From Planctomycetota bacterium (GTDB lineage Bacteria; Planctomycetota; PUPC01; DSUN01): DNA of 64,000 nt. Shown in pieces: positions 26,761 to 36,093 of this stretch; position 1 is the stretch's first letter, and each line of letters starts with the position of its first letter. Under the pieces are notes generated by a model that did no database searches, was not told where the DNA came from, and saw only the letters and a program-made list of their open reading frames with translations. The DNA lies in NCBI GenBank assembly GCA_035384565.1, contig DAOOIT010000032.1, forward strand, positions 1 through 64,000, read 5' to 3'. Made by a program: the position numbers and the translations under genes.

Positions 26761-27634
26761 GTAAAGGCTTCCCTTCACAGCAAGAGAGCCTGTCGGAGAT
26801 GAACTGCCCGCTCTCGCCGGCCTCAGGTCCCGTGACGGCCACACGGTAGAGTCGCCCATCGGCCGGGCAGAGCCAGGCGGCCGCCGCATAGTGGGCCGGC
26901 CTGCGGAACAGGCCACCCCGGCGCAGACCCCCGATCGTTTCCACCTGGTGGCGCAGGCGTTGCATCTGCGGGGCACACAGGCAAGATGCCTGGACCACCG
27001 GCGCCTGAACATCCGCGGGCATCTGCCACATCAGCCAGTCGCGCACCGAGCCCCGCAGCCACTGCGGCACCATGCCGAGCCGTTCGAAGGTCACATGCCG
27101 CGCCTCCTTGGCGTCGGCGAACTCCAGCCGTGCAAGCGCGGGCTGCGCGATACATTCAACCAGATCGAGGCTGGGCGAGGCAAACGCGTCTATCCCGAGA
27201 GCGCGCCAGCGGCGCCTTCCGCCCGGCCAGGGCGGCTCAGAGCCTACACTGTCCAGGACTCGTGCCTCCAGCGACGGATCGAGTCCATCGGGCCACAGCA
27301 GCGCGACTTCGATCAGGCAGCCTTCCTCAGCGAGGTAGCGGCTGAAGCGCGACGTGAGCAGCCCCTCCTCAAGGCCGCGGAGGCCGTGCCACTCGCCGGT
27401 GCGAACCGAGGCAGCATCGGGCATCGTGCCTTCGAGCCGCTGCTTCGCCAGGTAGTTCGAGGCCAGGCGCTCGAGGTCAGGAGGCTCGCTCACGGTCTGC
27501 CAGCTCAGTTCGGCTCGGAATTGCCTGCGATCGGCGAATGCGCAGCGACCGGCCGCGGCGTTCCGCGAGAACTGGAGCATTTCCCAGTCGGCGGGCAGTT
27601 CGAGGCGGATGTGGCGCCAGATCGTCAACTGCAT
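26753..27634 (-). CDS. hypothetical protein coupled to the PqqD-family gene
   Basis: I do not recognise this 293-residue protein. It has no signal peptide or membrane segment. The N-terminal half is beta-rich (MQLTIWRHIRLELPADWEML, then AELSWQTVSEPPDLERLA), which resembles small proteins of the DUF1795/PsbP-like fold only in outline. The C-terminal half has a helical stretch with two CxC/CC sites (SCLCAPQ and SCCEGK). It overlaps the PqqD-family gene by eight bases, so the two products probably act together. It is the first gene of the long minus-strand locus running down to 14416. Confidence 0.6.
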   Translation of the reverse strand: MQLTIWRHIRLELPADWEMLQFSRNAAAGRCAFADRRQFRAELSWQTVSEPPDLERLASNYLAKQRLEGTMPDAASVRTGEWHGLRGLEEGLLTSRFSRYLAEEGCLIEVALLWPDGLDPSLEARVLDSVGSEPPWPGGRRRWRALGIDAFASPSLDLVECIAQPALARLEFADAKEARHVTFERLGMVPQWLRGSVRDWLMWQMPADVQAPVVQASCLCAPQMQRLRHQVETIGGLRRGGLFRRPAHYAAAAWLCPADGRLYRVAVTGPEAGESGQFISDRLSCCEGKPLRG

Positions 27635-27668
27635 CGCGCAATGCCTCGACCCGCCGGGGCAGACAACC

Positions 27669-28922
27669 TCACCTCACTCCGATGCGGCGTGCGGCCACGT
27701 GGCTCATGCCTTCTCCGCTGCCTCGCTCATAGACGCACAGGAGCCCGCCCATACCGTCGGCGGCCAGGGCGGGCCGTCGTTCGTCCGCGTCGCTCGCCGC
27801 CACGGGCACTCCGGCGGGGTCGAGCGACGTGACGCCGTCCACCCGCGCGGCCACAAGGTCGCAGTTCTCGAAGTTCGTCCATTTCTCGCCGCCCAGGTGA
27901 TAGCGCTGCCAGACGACGAGCGAATGCTTGCCGGCCCAGGCGCTGGCGCTGTGGCCCCAGGGCCACGTGGCTCCCCTGCCCTTTTCGCGGCCGAAGTCGA
28001 GCCAGTGCGGCAGGCGGGCCTGGGGGTGCTCCTCCTTCACAGGGCTTGCGGGCGTGCCGTTGGGGCCGATGAAGGCGGCACGCATGGCGCCGGGGCCGCC
28101 CCAGCCCCAGGGGTCGGGCGGCGAGCGGTGGCTGATGACCAGCCAGCCCCTGTCGGGCACGGCCGAGAGCGAGAAGATGGCCGCCTTGGTGCCGCCAAGC
28201 GCCGGCGCGGGCTTGCTGGCCGGCTTGCCGTCGGCGCCCAGCAGAATGCTGCGGACCTCGCCCGCCCAGAAGCCCGCGCCGCCACAGGCGGCGAGATAGC
28301 ACTTGCCATTCCATGCCACCTTCGGTTGCGGCGTGGCGCCGGTCTCGACGGCCGCCCCCACCTTGCCGTCGGCGCTCACCTGCGCGGCGAAGCCACGGTA
28401 GGCGGCCTCGGCTCCGGCCAGGCCCTGCCAGACGACCAGGAAGCCCTGGCCATCCGAGGCCACGGCGGGCAGGGCCTGGGTGCGCGGGCCGGCCGCTACG
28501 GCAATAGGCTCGGCGTCGAGCACCTTGCCCTCGGGGCTCACCCGCGCCGCCAGCACGTCGTAGTCCTTCCCGTTCCGCAGGTCTTGCCACACGACAAGGA
28601 ACGCCCCGCCGCCGAAGGCTACGCGAGGCTGCTCCTGTACGCCGTTCTTGCAGGGACTCACCTCGATGCCTTTAGGGTCGAGCACCTTCCCATCGGCAGA
28701 GACGCGCGCGGCGTAGATGCGGGCGCTGCCGCCCTTGCCGTGCCAGCCCTCGCGCCAGACCGCCAGGTAGGCGCCGCCGCCGAACGCCACATCGGGGGTG
28801 GCCTGAATGCCTCTGCCCGGCCCGTCGGCCAGGAGGGGGAACTCCTCGCCGACATCAATGCCCCCTTCGCCACCGACGGCCAGGGGTGCGAACGTGAGCA
28901 GAAGAGTAAAGAGGCTTCTCAT
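27669..28922 (-). CDS. secreted beta-propeller-like repeat protein
   Basis: The 417-residue protein has a signal peptide (LFTLLLTFAPLAVGG) and repeats of about 50 residues with the consensus VAFGGGAYLAVWRE / ARVSADGKVLDP (for example VAFGGGAFLVVWQDL and VASDGQGFLVVWQGL), which suggests six or seven propeller blades. No catalytic motif is seen. Its ATG overlaps the TGA of the upstream gene (ATGA), so it is co-translated with the NHL-like propeller protein. Likely periplasmic or surface. Confidence 0.75.
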   Translation of the reverse strand: MRSLFTLLLTFAPLAVGGEGGIDVGEEFPLLADGPGRGIQATPDVAFGGGAYLAVWREGWHGKGGSARIYAARVSADGKVLDPKGIEVSPCKNGVQEQPRVAFGGGAFLVVWQDLRNGKDYDVLAARVSPEGKVLDAEPIAVAAGPRTQALPAVASDGQGFLVVWQGLAGAEAAYRGFAAQVSADGKVGAAVETGATPQPKVAWNGKCYLAACGGAGFWAGEVRSILLGADGKPASKPAPALGGTKAAIFSLSAVPDRGWLVISHRSPPDPWGWGGPGAMRAAFIGPNGTPASPVKEEHPQARLPHWLDFGREKGRGATWPWGHSASAWAGKHSLVVWQRYHLGGEKWTNFENCDLVAARVDGVTSLDPAGVPVAASDADERRPALAADGMGGLLCVYERGSGEGMSHVAARRIGVR

Positions 28923-30097
28923 GGCTTCGCCTCCTTCGCGTCATAGGCCCGCCAGAGTCCGTTCGGCTCGCCCGAACAGGAGAGGTAGACGCCCCCCTTC
29001 GCATCGGTAGCCACCACGGCGTTCCAGCACAGGTAGACCTTCTCGGCGGGAACGCCGACGGCGTCCTTGGGCCACTTGTGCTGGTCGGGCTTAGCGCCGA
29101 CGACGGTGCGGAGCCAGCCCTCTTTGAGCCAGCGGAAGCGGTTCTCGTCCGGCCCGCCGCACCAGAGGGCGCGATGAACGGGGTCCCAACACACATAGGC
29201 GCATCCCGAGTTGAAGCTGGCCCAGGTGAGGGCGGGGCCGTCGCAGTTGGCGTTGAAGCGCTTCTGCTGAGGCGTCTGGTCGTCGGGCCTGATCCCCAAG
29301 GGCTTGGGCATGCCGGCCACGGTGGTGACCTCGCCGTTCTTGAGATCAATGCGGCGGACGCAGAAGTTCCAGTGGTCCGAGAGGTAGAGCGTGTCGTCGT
29401 CCTCGCCGCCGCACAGGTTGCCGCCGAGGCCGATGAGGGCGAACGTGGCATCGGCGAGCGGCCCGTCGGTGCGCTTGCCGCTGCGGACCTTCGCATTAAG
29501 GGTCGTGACCTGTCCGTCCTCGATGCGGCGGATGCGCTCGTTGTGGTCGAGGATGAACAGGGTGCCGCGCGAGTTGAATACAAGGCTGTCAATGCGGGTG
29601 AAGGTGGCGGCGGCGACCGGTCCGTCGTCGAAGCCTGCCTTGCCGGGCGTGCCGGCGACTAGCTCGGCGCGGGGCGGGGCATCGGGGCTGGCCGTCAGGC
29701 GGCGAAGGCAGTTACGGCCGGCGAGGTAGAGCTGCTTGTCCCTGGGGTTATAGGCCACTCCCGCGTGGGCGCACACTTGGGCCGTGGTGGCCTGGAGGAT
29801 GTCGCTGTCTTCGAGTAGTAGCCTCAGGGTGCCGGATGGGTCCACCTCGGCCAGGCCACCGGCGAAGGGGATCACGACCGAGCCGTCGGGCAGCGCGCAG
29901 GCGCCACAGCGGCCCAGGCCGCCCGTCTCGCGCGCCGGCCCCTGAAGGAACTCTGGCCCCGCCGTGCTGTTCCCGGCGAAGCGGTCCACCAGCCAGTCAG
30001 CCGCCGAGGGGTCGAGAATCATCTTCGGCATGTCCTCCCCGGCCGATGCCGTCATGAATCCGAGGGCGAGAAGCAACAGATGCGCGAGCGTACGCAT
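28919..30097 (-). CDS. secreted NHL-repeat-like beta-propeller protein
   Basis: The ATG at 30097 is preceded by AGGAGG and begins a clear signal peptide (TLAHLLLLALGFMTASA); the open frame extends 51 codons further upstream without coding character. The 392-residue protein contains NHL-like blades such as IDSLVFNSRGTLFILDHNERIRRI, with the usual pattern of a hydrophobic strand, Gly-Asn/Asp turn and I-R-R-I. Others are GVAYNPRDKQLYLAGRNCLRRL and DDTLYLSDHWNFCVRRIDL. Role unknown; probably extracytoplasmic binding. It forms a pair with the next gene by ATGA overlap. Confidence 0.8.
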   Translation of the reverse strand: MRTLAHLLLLALGFMTASAGEDMPKMILDPSAADWLVDRFAGNSTAGPEFLQGPARETGGLGRCGACALPDGSVVIPFAGGLAEVDPSGTLRLLLEDSDILQATTAQVCAHAGVAYNPRDKQLYLAGRNCLRRLTASPDAPPRAELVAGTPGKAGFDDGPVAAATFTRIDSLVFNSRGTLFILDHNERIRRIEDGQVTTLNAKVRSGKRTDGPLADATFALIGLGGNLCGGEDDDTLYLSDHWNFCVRRIDLKNGEVTTVAGMPKPLGIRPDDQTPQQKRFNANCDGPALTWASFNSGCAYVCWDPVHRALWCGGPDENRFRWLKEGWLRTVVGAKPDQHKWPKDAVGVPAEKVYLCWNAVVATDAKGGVYLSCSGEPNGLWRAYDAKEAKP

Positions 30098-30397
30098 GGC
30101 GGGCCTCCTGCGAGTCTCCCCCGGCGCCATTGTGCAGACCGACCGCGGCCTGTCAACCGCGATTTCGTCGCCACAGCGGCGCGCGTGCCAGACGGGCGCC
30201 TGGAGCTGCCGCGTCTCAGCTTGCCAGGGGTGGGCAGTCAGGCCGTGCACGCGCAGGCGGCAGGGGCTCGCCGTAACACGAGTTGGCTATGAAAGACCCT
30301 TTTGGCCAGCTTGAGGGCATGTGGGCGCCGGTTGGGCCTTGACATCGCGCTCGCAAAGGGGGAAGATGACAGGGGCTTGTCACCAAGGAGAGCGACC
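30098..30397. promoter_or_regulatory. divergent intergenic region with a candidate promoter
   Basis: This 300-base gap separates the divergent NHL-like and MBL-fold genes. A perfect TTGACA at 30339-30344 lies 17 bases before the weak -10 candidate GAAGAT (30362-30367), reading toward the MBL gene. Nothing else is recognised. Confidence 0.35.
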
Positions 30398-31150
30398 ATG
30401 CGGAGACGCCTGGCATCCCTGACTCTTTTCGCCGCACTCGCGAGTCACGCGGGGGCCGAACAGGCCAAAGGAGTAACGCCCATGTTCGAGACCGACACGC
30501 TCAAGACCTCGCTCGGCGACCTCAAGATCACCTTCATCGGCCACGGTACGCTGATGTTCGCTCTGGGCGACACGATCATCCACGTGGACCCCGTTTCGGC
30601 CGAGGCCGACTACTCGAAGATGCCCAAGGCCGACCTCATTCTCATCACCCACGAGCATTTCGACCACCTCGACCCCGCCGCCGTGGCCGCCATCCGCAAG
30701 CCCGCTACAACCATCCTGCTCACAGCCAAGTGCGCGGCCAAACTGACCGGCGGCACCATAATGAAAAACGGCGACACCCGCGAGGTCGGCAGGCTCAAAG
30801 TCGAGGCCGTGCCCGCCTACAACATCACCCACAAGCGACCATCGGGCGACCCCTTCCACCCTCGCGGCGAGGGGAATGGCTATGTCGTAACCTTCGGAGA
30901 CACAAGGGTCTACATCGCGGGAGACACCGAGAACACCCCCGAGATGAAAACGCTCAAGGACATTGCGGTCGCCTTCCTCCCGATGAACCTTCCCTACACG
31001 ATGACCCCCGAGATGGTGGCCGACGCGGCCAGGGCCTTCCGCCCGCGCATCCTCTACCCTTACCACTTCGGCAAGACCGATACGGCTGAGCTGGTGAAGC
31101 TCCTCGCCGACGAGAAGGGGATCGAGGTGCGCCTCCGCAAGTTGCCGTGA
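30398..31150 (+). CDS. secreted MBL-fold metal-dependent hydrolase (UlaG-like)
   Basis: The ATG at 30398 follows CAAGGAG and starts a signal peptide (LASLTLFAALASHAGA). The 250-residue protein has the metallo-beta-lactamase motif THEHFDHLD (His85, His87, Asp89, His90), the later metal residues in NITHK (His) and AGDTE (Asp), and ends with PYHFGKT (His), as in the UlaG/RNase Z-like branch that acts on small phosphorylated or lactone substrates. The signal peptide suggests export to the periplasm. It is followed after 59 bases by a small membrane protein. The substrate cannot be told. Confidence 0.88.
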   Translation: MRRRLASLTLFAALASHAGAEQAKGVTPMFETDTLKTSLGDLKITFIGHGTLMFALGDTIIHVDPVSAEADYSKMPKADLILITHEHFDHLDPAAVAAIRKPATTILLTAKCAAKLTGGTIMKNGDTREVGRLKVEAVPAYNITHKRPSGDPFHPRGEGNGYVVTFGDTRVYIAGDTENTPEMKTLKDIAVAFLPMNLPYTMTPEMVADAARAFRPRILYPYHFGKTDTAELVKLLADEKGIEVRLRKLP

Positions 31151-31209
31151 GCAGCGGCTTGGGCGGCCAATCGGCTCGGACGGCATCGCCACGAGGAGGA
31201 ATGGCAGCG

Positions 31210-31389
31210 ATGAAGCACGTGGTCTTCCTGTCCACCCTGTTGGTCGGCGCGTTCCTCACTCTATCGCCTATGATTTTCCATGAGGCGGGTCCGGGCTGCC
31301 GCGACTATCTCTTCTATGCGAACCTGGCGGGCCTGGGCCTCCTCGTGTGCGCCGTGGTCATGGGCTTCAAGGCGCTCCGAGAGAAGTAG
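31210..31389 (+). CDS. small two-helix membrane protein
   Basis: This 59-residue protein has two hydrophobic helices (VVFLSTLLVGAFLTLSP and NLAGLGLLVCAVVMGFKAL) and a short charged end. The ATG at 31210 sits nine bases from GAGGAGGA; the in-frame ATG at 31201 directly abuts it. Function unknown. Confidence 0.65.
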   Translation: MKHVVFLSTLLVGAFLTLSPMIFHEAGPGCRDYLFYANLAGLGLLVCAVVMGFKALREK

Positions 31390-31413
31390 AGCTGGAAGGG
31401 GGAAGACCGAGAG

Positions 31414-34044
31414 GTGACGCGGTTCGAGATCACGCGCGCGGTGCTTCTGTGGCTGGCCTTCGCGGCCGCCCGAAGCAGCGCGACCGATGCTCCGCCAGCC
31501 TTTGCCAGCAAGCCGGCGACCGCCCAGGTCGGCGGGAGTGTCCATATCACTTTCGCTGCCGACCGCGAGACCGACGTGTCGGTGACCATCGAGGATGCGG
31601 CGGGCCGCGTCGTCCGCCACCTCGCCGCCGGCGTGCTCGGCACCAACCCGCCCGCGCCCCTCAAGCCGGGCCTTACCCAGACCCTCGCGTGGGATGGCAC
31701 GGCCGACAACGGCAACCCCGCAGCAGGCGGCCCCTTCCGCGTCCGCGTGAAGCTGGGCTTGAGGCCCGAGTTCGATTCCTTCCTGCTCTTCCAGCCCGAC
31801 GCCACGCCCGACATCACCAGCCTCGCGCTCGGCCCGAAGGGCGAGGTGTATGCTTTCTACCATGATCCCACGGCCAACGGCAACCAGGGGGGTGTCAAGC
31901 TCAAGGTCCTCGACCGCCAGGGCCGCCATCTCCGCCAGATCATCCCCTTCCCCGCCGACCTGCCCTACGAGCGCGTGAAGGCCACGGGCGCCTTCCAGGA
32001 CGATGCGGGCAATCTGGTACCCCACTGCCACAACTGGCACACGCTCAGCTTCTACCCCGACACCCAGTGGGCCCGCGGGCGCAGCATGTCGGACTTCAGC
32101 CAGCCGACGGTGGACGCCAACGGGCGCGTCTACTGGATCATCGAGGGGGGCCGCCTGTGCGCGGTGGACGCGGATGGAGGCATCCCCTACGACACGTTCC
32201 TCAGCCCACCGTTATTCCCCGGCGTGAGTTTCCCTGGCGGCCGCCCGGCGCTGGCTGTGAGCGGCGATGGCAAGCACCTCTATGCCGCCGGTATCCGCAC
32301 GGCGGAGGATTCCTGGGGCAAGAACTCCGCTCCCCTCCCCTGCGTGTTCCGCATCAGCGTGGCGACCCGCGCGGCGACGGTCTTCGCGGGCAAGCGTGAC
32401 CAGCGCGGCACGGATGGCGCGCTGCTCGCCGGCCCCCGCGGCGTGGCCGTGGCCGGCGGCTTGCTTTACGTGGCCGACCCCGACGCCGGCCGCGTCGCTG
32501 TCTTCAGAGAGTCCGACGGATCACTCGTCGGAGAACTGAAGGCCACGCTGCCCCACATCGTCCAGGTCCATCCCAGCACCGGCGCCGTCTATGTGGTCAG
32601 CTACGTGCCCGAGGACGAGCCGCGCCCCGACGGCAAGTGCCGCATCAAGGACGCCCACCTGCTGAAGTTCGCGAGCTACCAGGACGCGCACCCCCTCTAC
32701 CAGATGCCGCTGCCGCGCACGGGCCTCAGCCCTAACGACGGCACGCACCGCATTGCGCTCGACGCGACCGCCGACCCGCCGCTGCTCTGGGCGCCGGGTC
32801 TGCCCTACGCCCGCACCGGCCGCCGCATCGCCTGCTACCGCGACACAGGGACGGCCTTCGAGGCCGTCGCATTGCCCGAGCCCACGGAACCCTGGGGCGA
32901 CGGGCCGCGCGACCTCGTGCTCGACCGCGCCCGAGGCGATCTCTACATCAAGGTCAACGGCGAGCAATGGCATCAACTCGACGAAGAGACCTGCAAGCCG
33001 GCGCGCCGGGTGCGGTTTCCCAAGAATGAGGGCGGCCCGTACATGGGCTCATCGGGCGCGCAGCTCGGCGTGGATTCCGCCGGCCGTTACGTGACCCACT
33101 GCTGGGGCGACCGCAGTGGCCTGATGCGCTGGGCACGCGACTTCAAGCCGTTGCCCTGGGACGGCCTCGCCACCCATCGCACCGATTGGGGCGGGATGAT
33201 GACCTTCCAACTCAACTACATGGCCATCCATCGCGACGAGATCTACGTCATCAAACCCGTCGAGGGGCCGCATCATCTGGACGTCTATGACTTCGGCCTG
33301 CGCCATAAGCGGCGCGCCGTGTGGAACGTCCGCCGCGGCTCCTGTCCGCGCGTGGACGCCCGCGGCAACCTCTACCTCACCGTGCCGCTTCGCCCGCTCG
33401 ACCGCGACTTCCCCGCCTTCTTCGACGGCAAGCTGGCGAAGCTGCCCGACTACTTCCGCAACCTGGGCGAGGGCCACTACTGGTACACTTACATGCACGG
33501 CAGCCTCGTCAAGTTTCCGCCCGAGGGCGGCGCCTTCCTCTGGCAGCAGACCGCGCGCGAGAGCAACGACCTGGCGGGCCTGCCCGACGCCGTGAAGGCG
33601 AAGCCGAGGGCAAAGTTCCAGTACTTCCGCGATGGCCGCTACCCGCACACCCCGTGCGAAGTCCAGGGCGCCGAGTGGGTGCGCTTCGGCTACTCGCCCT
33701 ATTCCGAAACCTACAGCATCGGCACCCCCGCCTGCATGTGCGAGGGCACAGGCTTTGACGTGGACGCCTTCGGCCGCGTCTTCTTCCCCAACCTTTGCCA
33801 GTTCCGCATCGAAGTCATTGACACCAACAACAACCCCATCGCCACCTTCGGCCACTACGGCAACCAGGACTCTGGCGGCCCCGCGCCGAGGGTCAAGACG
33901 CCCGATATCCCGCTCGCGTGGCCCACCTATGTGGCCGTGAGCGACACCCACGCCTACGTGAGTGACACCGTGGGCCTGCGCGTGGCCCGCGTGCGCCTCG
34001 GCGCGCATGCGGAGGAAGCGTGCGACCTTCAGAGGAAGGAGTAA
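31414..34044 (+). CDS. large secreted beta-propeller protein with FlgD-like Ig domain
   Basis: The 876-residue protein starts at GTG 31414 after GGAAGGGGGAAG and has a signal peptide (VLLWLAFAAARSSA). Residues about 45-115 look like a FlgD-type Ig fold (VSVTIEDAAGRVVRHL ... LAWDGTADNGN.PAAGGPFRVRV). The rest is a propeller of NHL/YVTN-like blades: ALGPKGEVYAFY, TVDANGRVYWII, AVSGDGKHLYAAGI, GVAVAGGLLYVADPDAGRV and AVSDTHAYVSDTVGLRVARV. Cysteines in the C-terminal third (TPACMCEG) may form disulfides. It is likely a surface or periplasmic binding or catalytic protein of unknown substrate. The next gene begins five bases later. Confidence 0.78.
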   Translation: MTRFEITRAVLLWLAFAAARSSATDAPPAFASKPATAQVGGSVHITFAADRETDVSVTIEDAAGRVVRHLAAGVLGTNPPAPLKPGLTQTLAWDGTADNGNPAAGGPFRVRVKLGLRPEFDSFLLFQPDATPDITSLALGPKGEVYAFYHDPTANGNQGGVKLKVLDRQGRHLRQIIPFPADLPYERVKATGAFQDDAGNLVPHCHNWHTLSFYPDTQWARGRSMSDFSQPTVDANGRVYWIIEGGRLCAVDADGGIPYDTFLSPPLFPGVSFPGGRPALAVSGDGKHLYAAGIRTAEDSWGKNSAPLPCVFRISVATRAATVFAGKRDQRGTDGALLAGPRGVAVAGGLLYVADPDAGRVAVFRESDGSLVGELKATLPHIVQVHPSTGAVYVVSYVPEDEPRPDGKCRIKDAHLLKFASYQDAHPLYQMPLPRTGLSPNDGTHRIALDATADPPLLWAPGLPYARTGRRIACYRDTGTAFEAVALPEPTEPWGDGPRDLVLDRARGDLYIKVNGEQWHQLDEETCKPARRVRFPKNEGGPYMGSSGAQLGVDSAGRYVTHCWGDRSGLMRWARDFKPLPWDGLATHRTDWGGMMTFQLNYMAIHRDEIYVIKPVEGPHHLDVYDFGLRHKRRAVWNVRRGSCPRVDARGNLYLTVPLRPLDRDFPAFFDGKLAKLPDYFRNLGEGHYWYTYMHGSLVKFPPEGGAFLWQQTARESNDLAGLPDAVKAKPRAKFQYFRDGRYPHTPCEVQGAEWVRFGYSPYSETYSIGTPACMCEGTGFDVDAFGRVFFPNLCQFRIEVIDTNNNPIATFGHYGNQDSGGPAPRVKTPDIPLAWPTYVAVSDTHAYVSDTVGLRVARVRLGAHAEEACDLQRKE

Positions 34045-34048
34045 GGTC

Positions 34049-35497
34049 CTGAGACACCACCTCGCCGCCGCCCGACGAGCGGCGCTCGCCTGGAGCCTGA
34101 CGCTGGGCTGCGTGCAGGCCGCCGAATGGCTCGATTGCCTCATTCCGCCGCCCTCCGGCGTGTCGCTCAGCAGCGGGGTCCTCGACATCACCGCGCCCGT
34201 TGAGCGAGCCGCGCTCATCCCCCTCGCCTCGCCCGCGCCGGGCGCATTCGACCTCGAGATCGAGTTGCGCTGGACGTGTCCGGCCTCGCAGCGCGGCGGG
34301 GTGGACGTGCTGGCCGGGCCCCACTCCGTGGGCAGCGCGGGCTATCGCGTGGCCGCGAGCGTAGAGCCCTGGCGGGTCTTCGAGTGCCGCGGGCCGCAGC
34401 TTGTGGCCCGCTCCTGGCACACCATCGAGTTGCGCGTGCGTCCTGGCTCGTTCGAGTACCGCCTCGGCGGTCGCCCGGTTCTGCGGGTAGACGCTGCCGG
34501 CTCGATGGAGTCGGGGGTGCGCCTGGCCGTGGCTGGAGGCACACGGGCACAGGTGCGCCGCTGCCGGCTCCGCGCGGCCCCAGGGGAGGCACGCGAAGGG
34601 GCCGACCGGCTCGCGTGCGCTGCCGAGCTGTTCCCTCACCGAGGTCGCGCTGTGCCCGACGGCCAGGCCCTCGGAGGCCGAGCGGTGGAACTCCGGGGCG
34701 CCGGCCCCGACCAGTGGCTGATGGACGGCCAGGATGTCGCCCTGCCCACCATCGGACCGTGGGCGGCCGTCTTCGGCCTCCGAGGCATGGCCGGCAGCGG
34801 AACCGTGTGGCTCGAGGTCGCACGCGCCAATGGCGAGCGCGTGGCTGCCGCGGCCGTGCGCCTGGAGGAATTGCCCGCCCAGGGCTACGAGCGTCTGAGG
34901 GTTCCCTTCCATTGCGAGGCGGGCGAGGTGCTGCAATTCCGCGTGGCGGCCGACCCGGGGCGCTTGCGCGTGGACGAGGTTGCCATCGAGAAGTCGGCGG
35001 CGGCGCCGGCTGGCGGGGCGGCCGGACCCCCCAACGCAGCCTGGCGGCCCCGCCGGGCGCGCGCGCTGGCCGACACGTGGGGCAAGGCGACCGGCGAGGA
35101 CGCGGGCATCGCCATTCTGCGCCTGGAGCGCCGCCTCGCCGAGGGCGGCTGGTACGAGTTCCGCGTCGTGTGGGAGCAGCGTGGCGCAGTACAGGCGGAC
35201 GACGTGGCCGTGGACCTCTGGGTGGCCTGCCGCGACCCGTGGGGCATCGTGCGGGTGTTCGACCTTGGCGTGGCTGCCGACGCCGTGCCGCGCGGCGTGC
35301 ACCATACGAGCGCCTGGCTCGACCCCGCGGTGCTGCCGCGCTATGGCTCGCCCGGGTCGCTCTTCGCGCAGGTCTACCGCAAGGGGGTGCCTGTAGCCTC
35401 CGCCGCGCGGAAGTGGGGGATTCCGGTGGACGACGTGTACATCGTGCGGGCACCGCGCGCCGGCGCGCTGCGGCCCGCACCCGCGTTCACTGAATGA
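34049..35497 (+). CDS. secreted protein of unknown function, probable CTG start
   Basis: The frame encodes a protein of about 482 residues beginning with a signal-peptide-like stretch (HHLAAARRAALAWSLTLG, then QAAEW). No ATG, GTG or TTG precedes this stretch within the gap; the nearest ATG in frame (33962) lies deep inside the upstream gene. A CTG at 34049 is eight bases from AAGGAG (34037-34042 region), so a rare CTG start is the best fit. The mature part is beta-rich, with FDLEIELRW, TIELRVRPGSFEYRLGG and YERLRVPFHCEAGEVLQFRV resembling concanavalin/jelly-roll carbohydrate-binding folds, but no family can be named. The 3' end overlaps a convergent gene by 11 bases. Confidence 0.6.
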   Translation: MRHHLAAARRAALAWSLTLGCVQAAEWLDCLIPPPSGVSLSSGVLDITAPVERAALIPLASPAPGAFDLEIELRWTCPASQRGGVDVLAGPHSVGSAGYRVAASVEPWRVFECRGPQLVARSWHTIELRVRPGSFEYRLGGRPVLRVDAAGSMESGVRLAVAGGTRAQVRRCRLRAAPGEAREGADRLACAAELFPHRGRAVPDGQALGGRAVELRGAGPDQWLMDGQDVALPTIGPWAAVFGLRGMAGSGTVWLEVARANGERVAAAAVRLEELPAQGYERLRVPFHCEAGEVLQFRVAADPGRLRVDEVAIEKSAAAPAGGAAGPPNAAWRPRRARALADTWGKATGEDAGIAILRLERRLAEGGWYEFRVVWEQRGAVQADDVAVDLWVACRDPWGIVRVFDLGVAADAVPRGVHHTSAWLDPAVLPRYGSPGSLFAQVYRKGVPVASAARKWGIPVDDVYIVRAPRAGALRPAPAFTE

Positions 35498-35924
35498 TCG
35501 GCGGCTCGCGCCGGCCCTCGACGTCCCAGCCCTTCGACCAGCGGCGGAACTTGAACACCTCGGTATACTGCACCCGGTCGCCGCGGTTGCCCGGCGCGTT
35601 CTTCAGCGGGCCGTCGGTGTAGTTGACGTTGTGCCCCTCCCAGCGGAACTGGAGGCGAAGCTTCACGTGGGCCACGGGGCCCTCCACCGAGATGTCCTCG
35701 ACCGACACGGTGAAGCCCTCGACCTTCGAGCTGGCTTCCTTGTCGTCGGCGAAGTACGAGTGGAAGCGGTTCGTGATCTCCTGCGCCGAGGGCAGCTCGG
35801 GCGCGCTGTGCAGGCCGCCGGACCCCGCGGCGCTACCGAGGCCGGGCAGGCGGAAGACGAGGGCCGCCAGCAGCACGACCATGATCGCCTGGAGAATGGT
35901 CTGAACCATCCGGTTTGAGCCCAT
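35487..35924 (-). CDS. small membrane-anchored protein of unknown function
   Basis: The ATG at 35924 follows AAGGGAG at eight bases. The 145-residue protein has one N-terminal membrane helix (ILQAIMVVLLAALVFRLPGLG) and a soluble domain of alternating strands (VEGFTVSVEDISVEGPVAHV, KLRLQFRWEGHNV, VQYTEVFKFRRWSKGWDV) that resembles an NTF2-like or SnoaL-like fold in outline. The open frame extends upstream across tRNA-Leu, which is a shadow. No partner gene is obvious. Confidence 0.65.
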   Translation of the reverse strand: MGSNRMVQTILQAIMVVLLAALVFRLPGLGSAAGSGGLHSAPELPSAQEITNRFHSYFADDKEASSKVEGFTVSVEDISVEGPVAHVKLRLQFRWEGHNVNYTDGPLKNAPGNRGDRVQYTEVFKFRRWSKGWDVEGRREPPIIQ

Positions 35925-36047
35925 CGCGGCAACTCCCTTCGACTGGCAGAGGCGCGGCGCGCATTCGGCTCCCCGTGCCGAACTCCGCCCGCGATGATAC
36001 CGCCCGCCCCGCACCCTGTCAAGCAACCGCTGCCCGCAAGTTCCCTC

Positions 36048-36076
36048 TTGAATACCCCCTCTCGCGGGGGTAGAAT
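36048..36076 (+). promoter_or_regulatory. sigma70-like promoter for tRNA-Leu
   Basis: TTGAAT (36048-36053), 17 bases, TAGAAT (36071-36076). The mature tRNA begins 18 bases after the -10 box. Confidence 0.65.
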
Positions 36077-36093
36077 GGGGCGCACGGGTCGCC

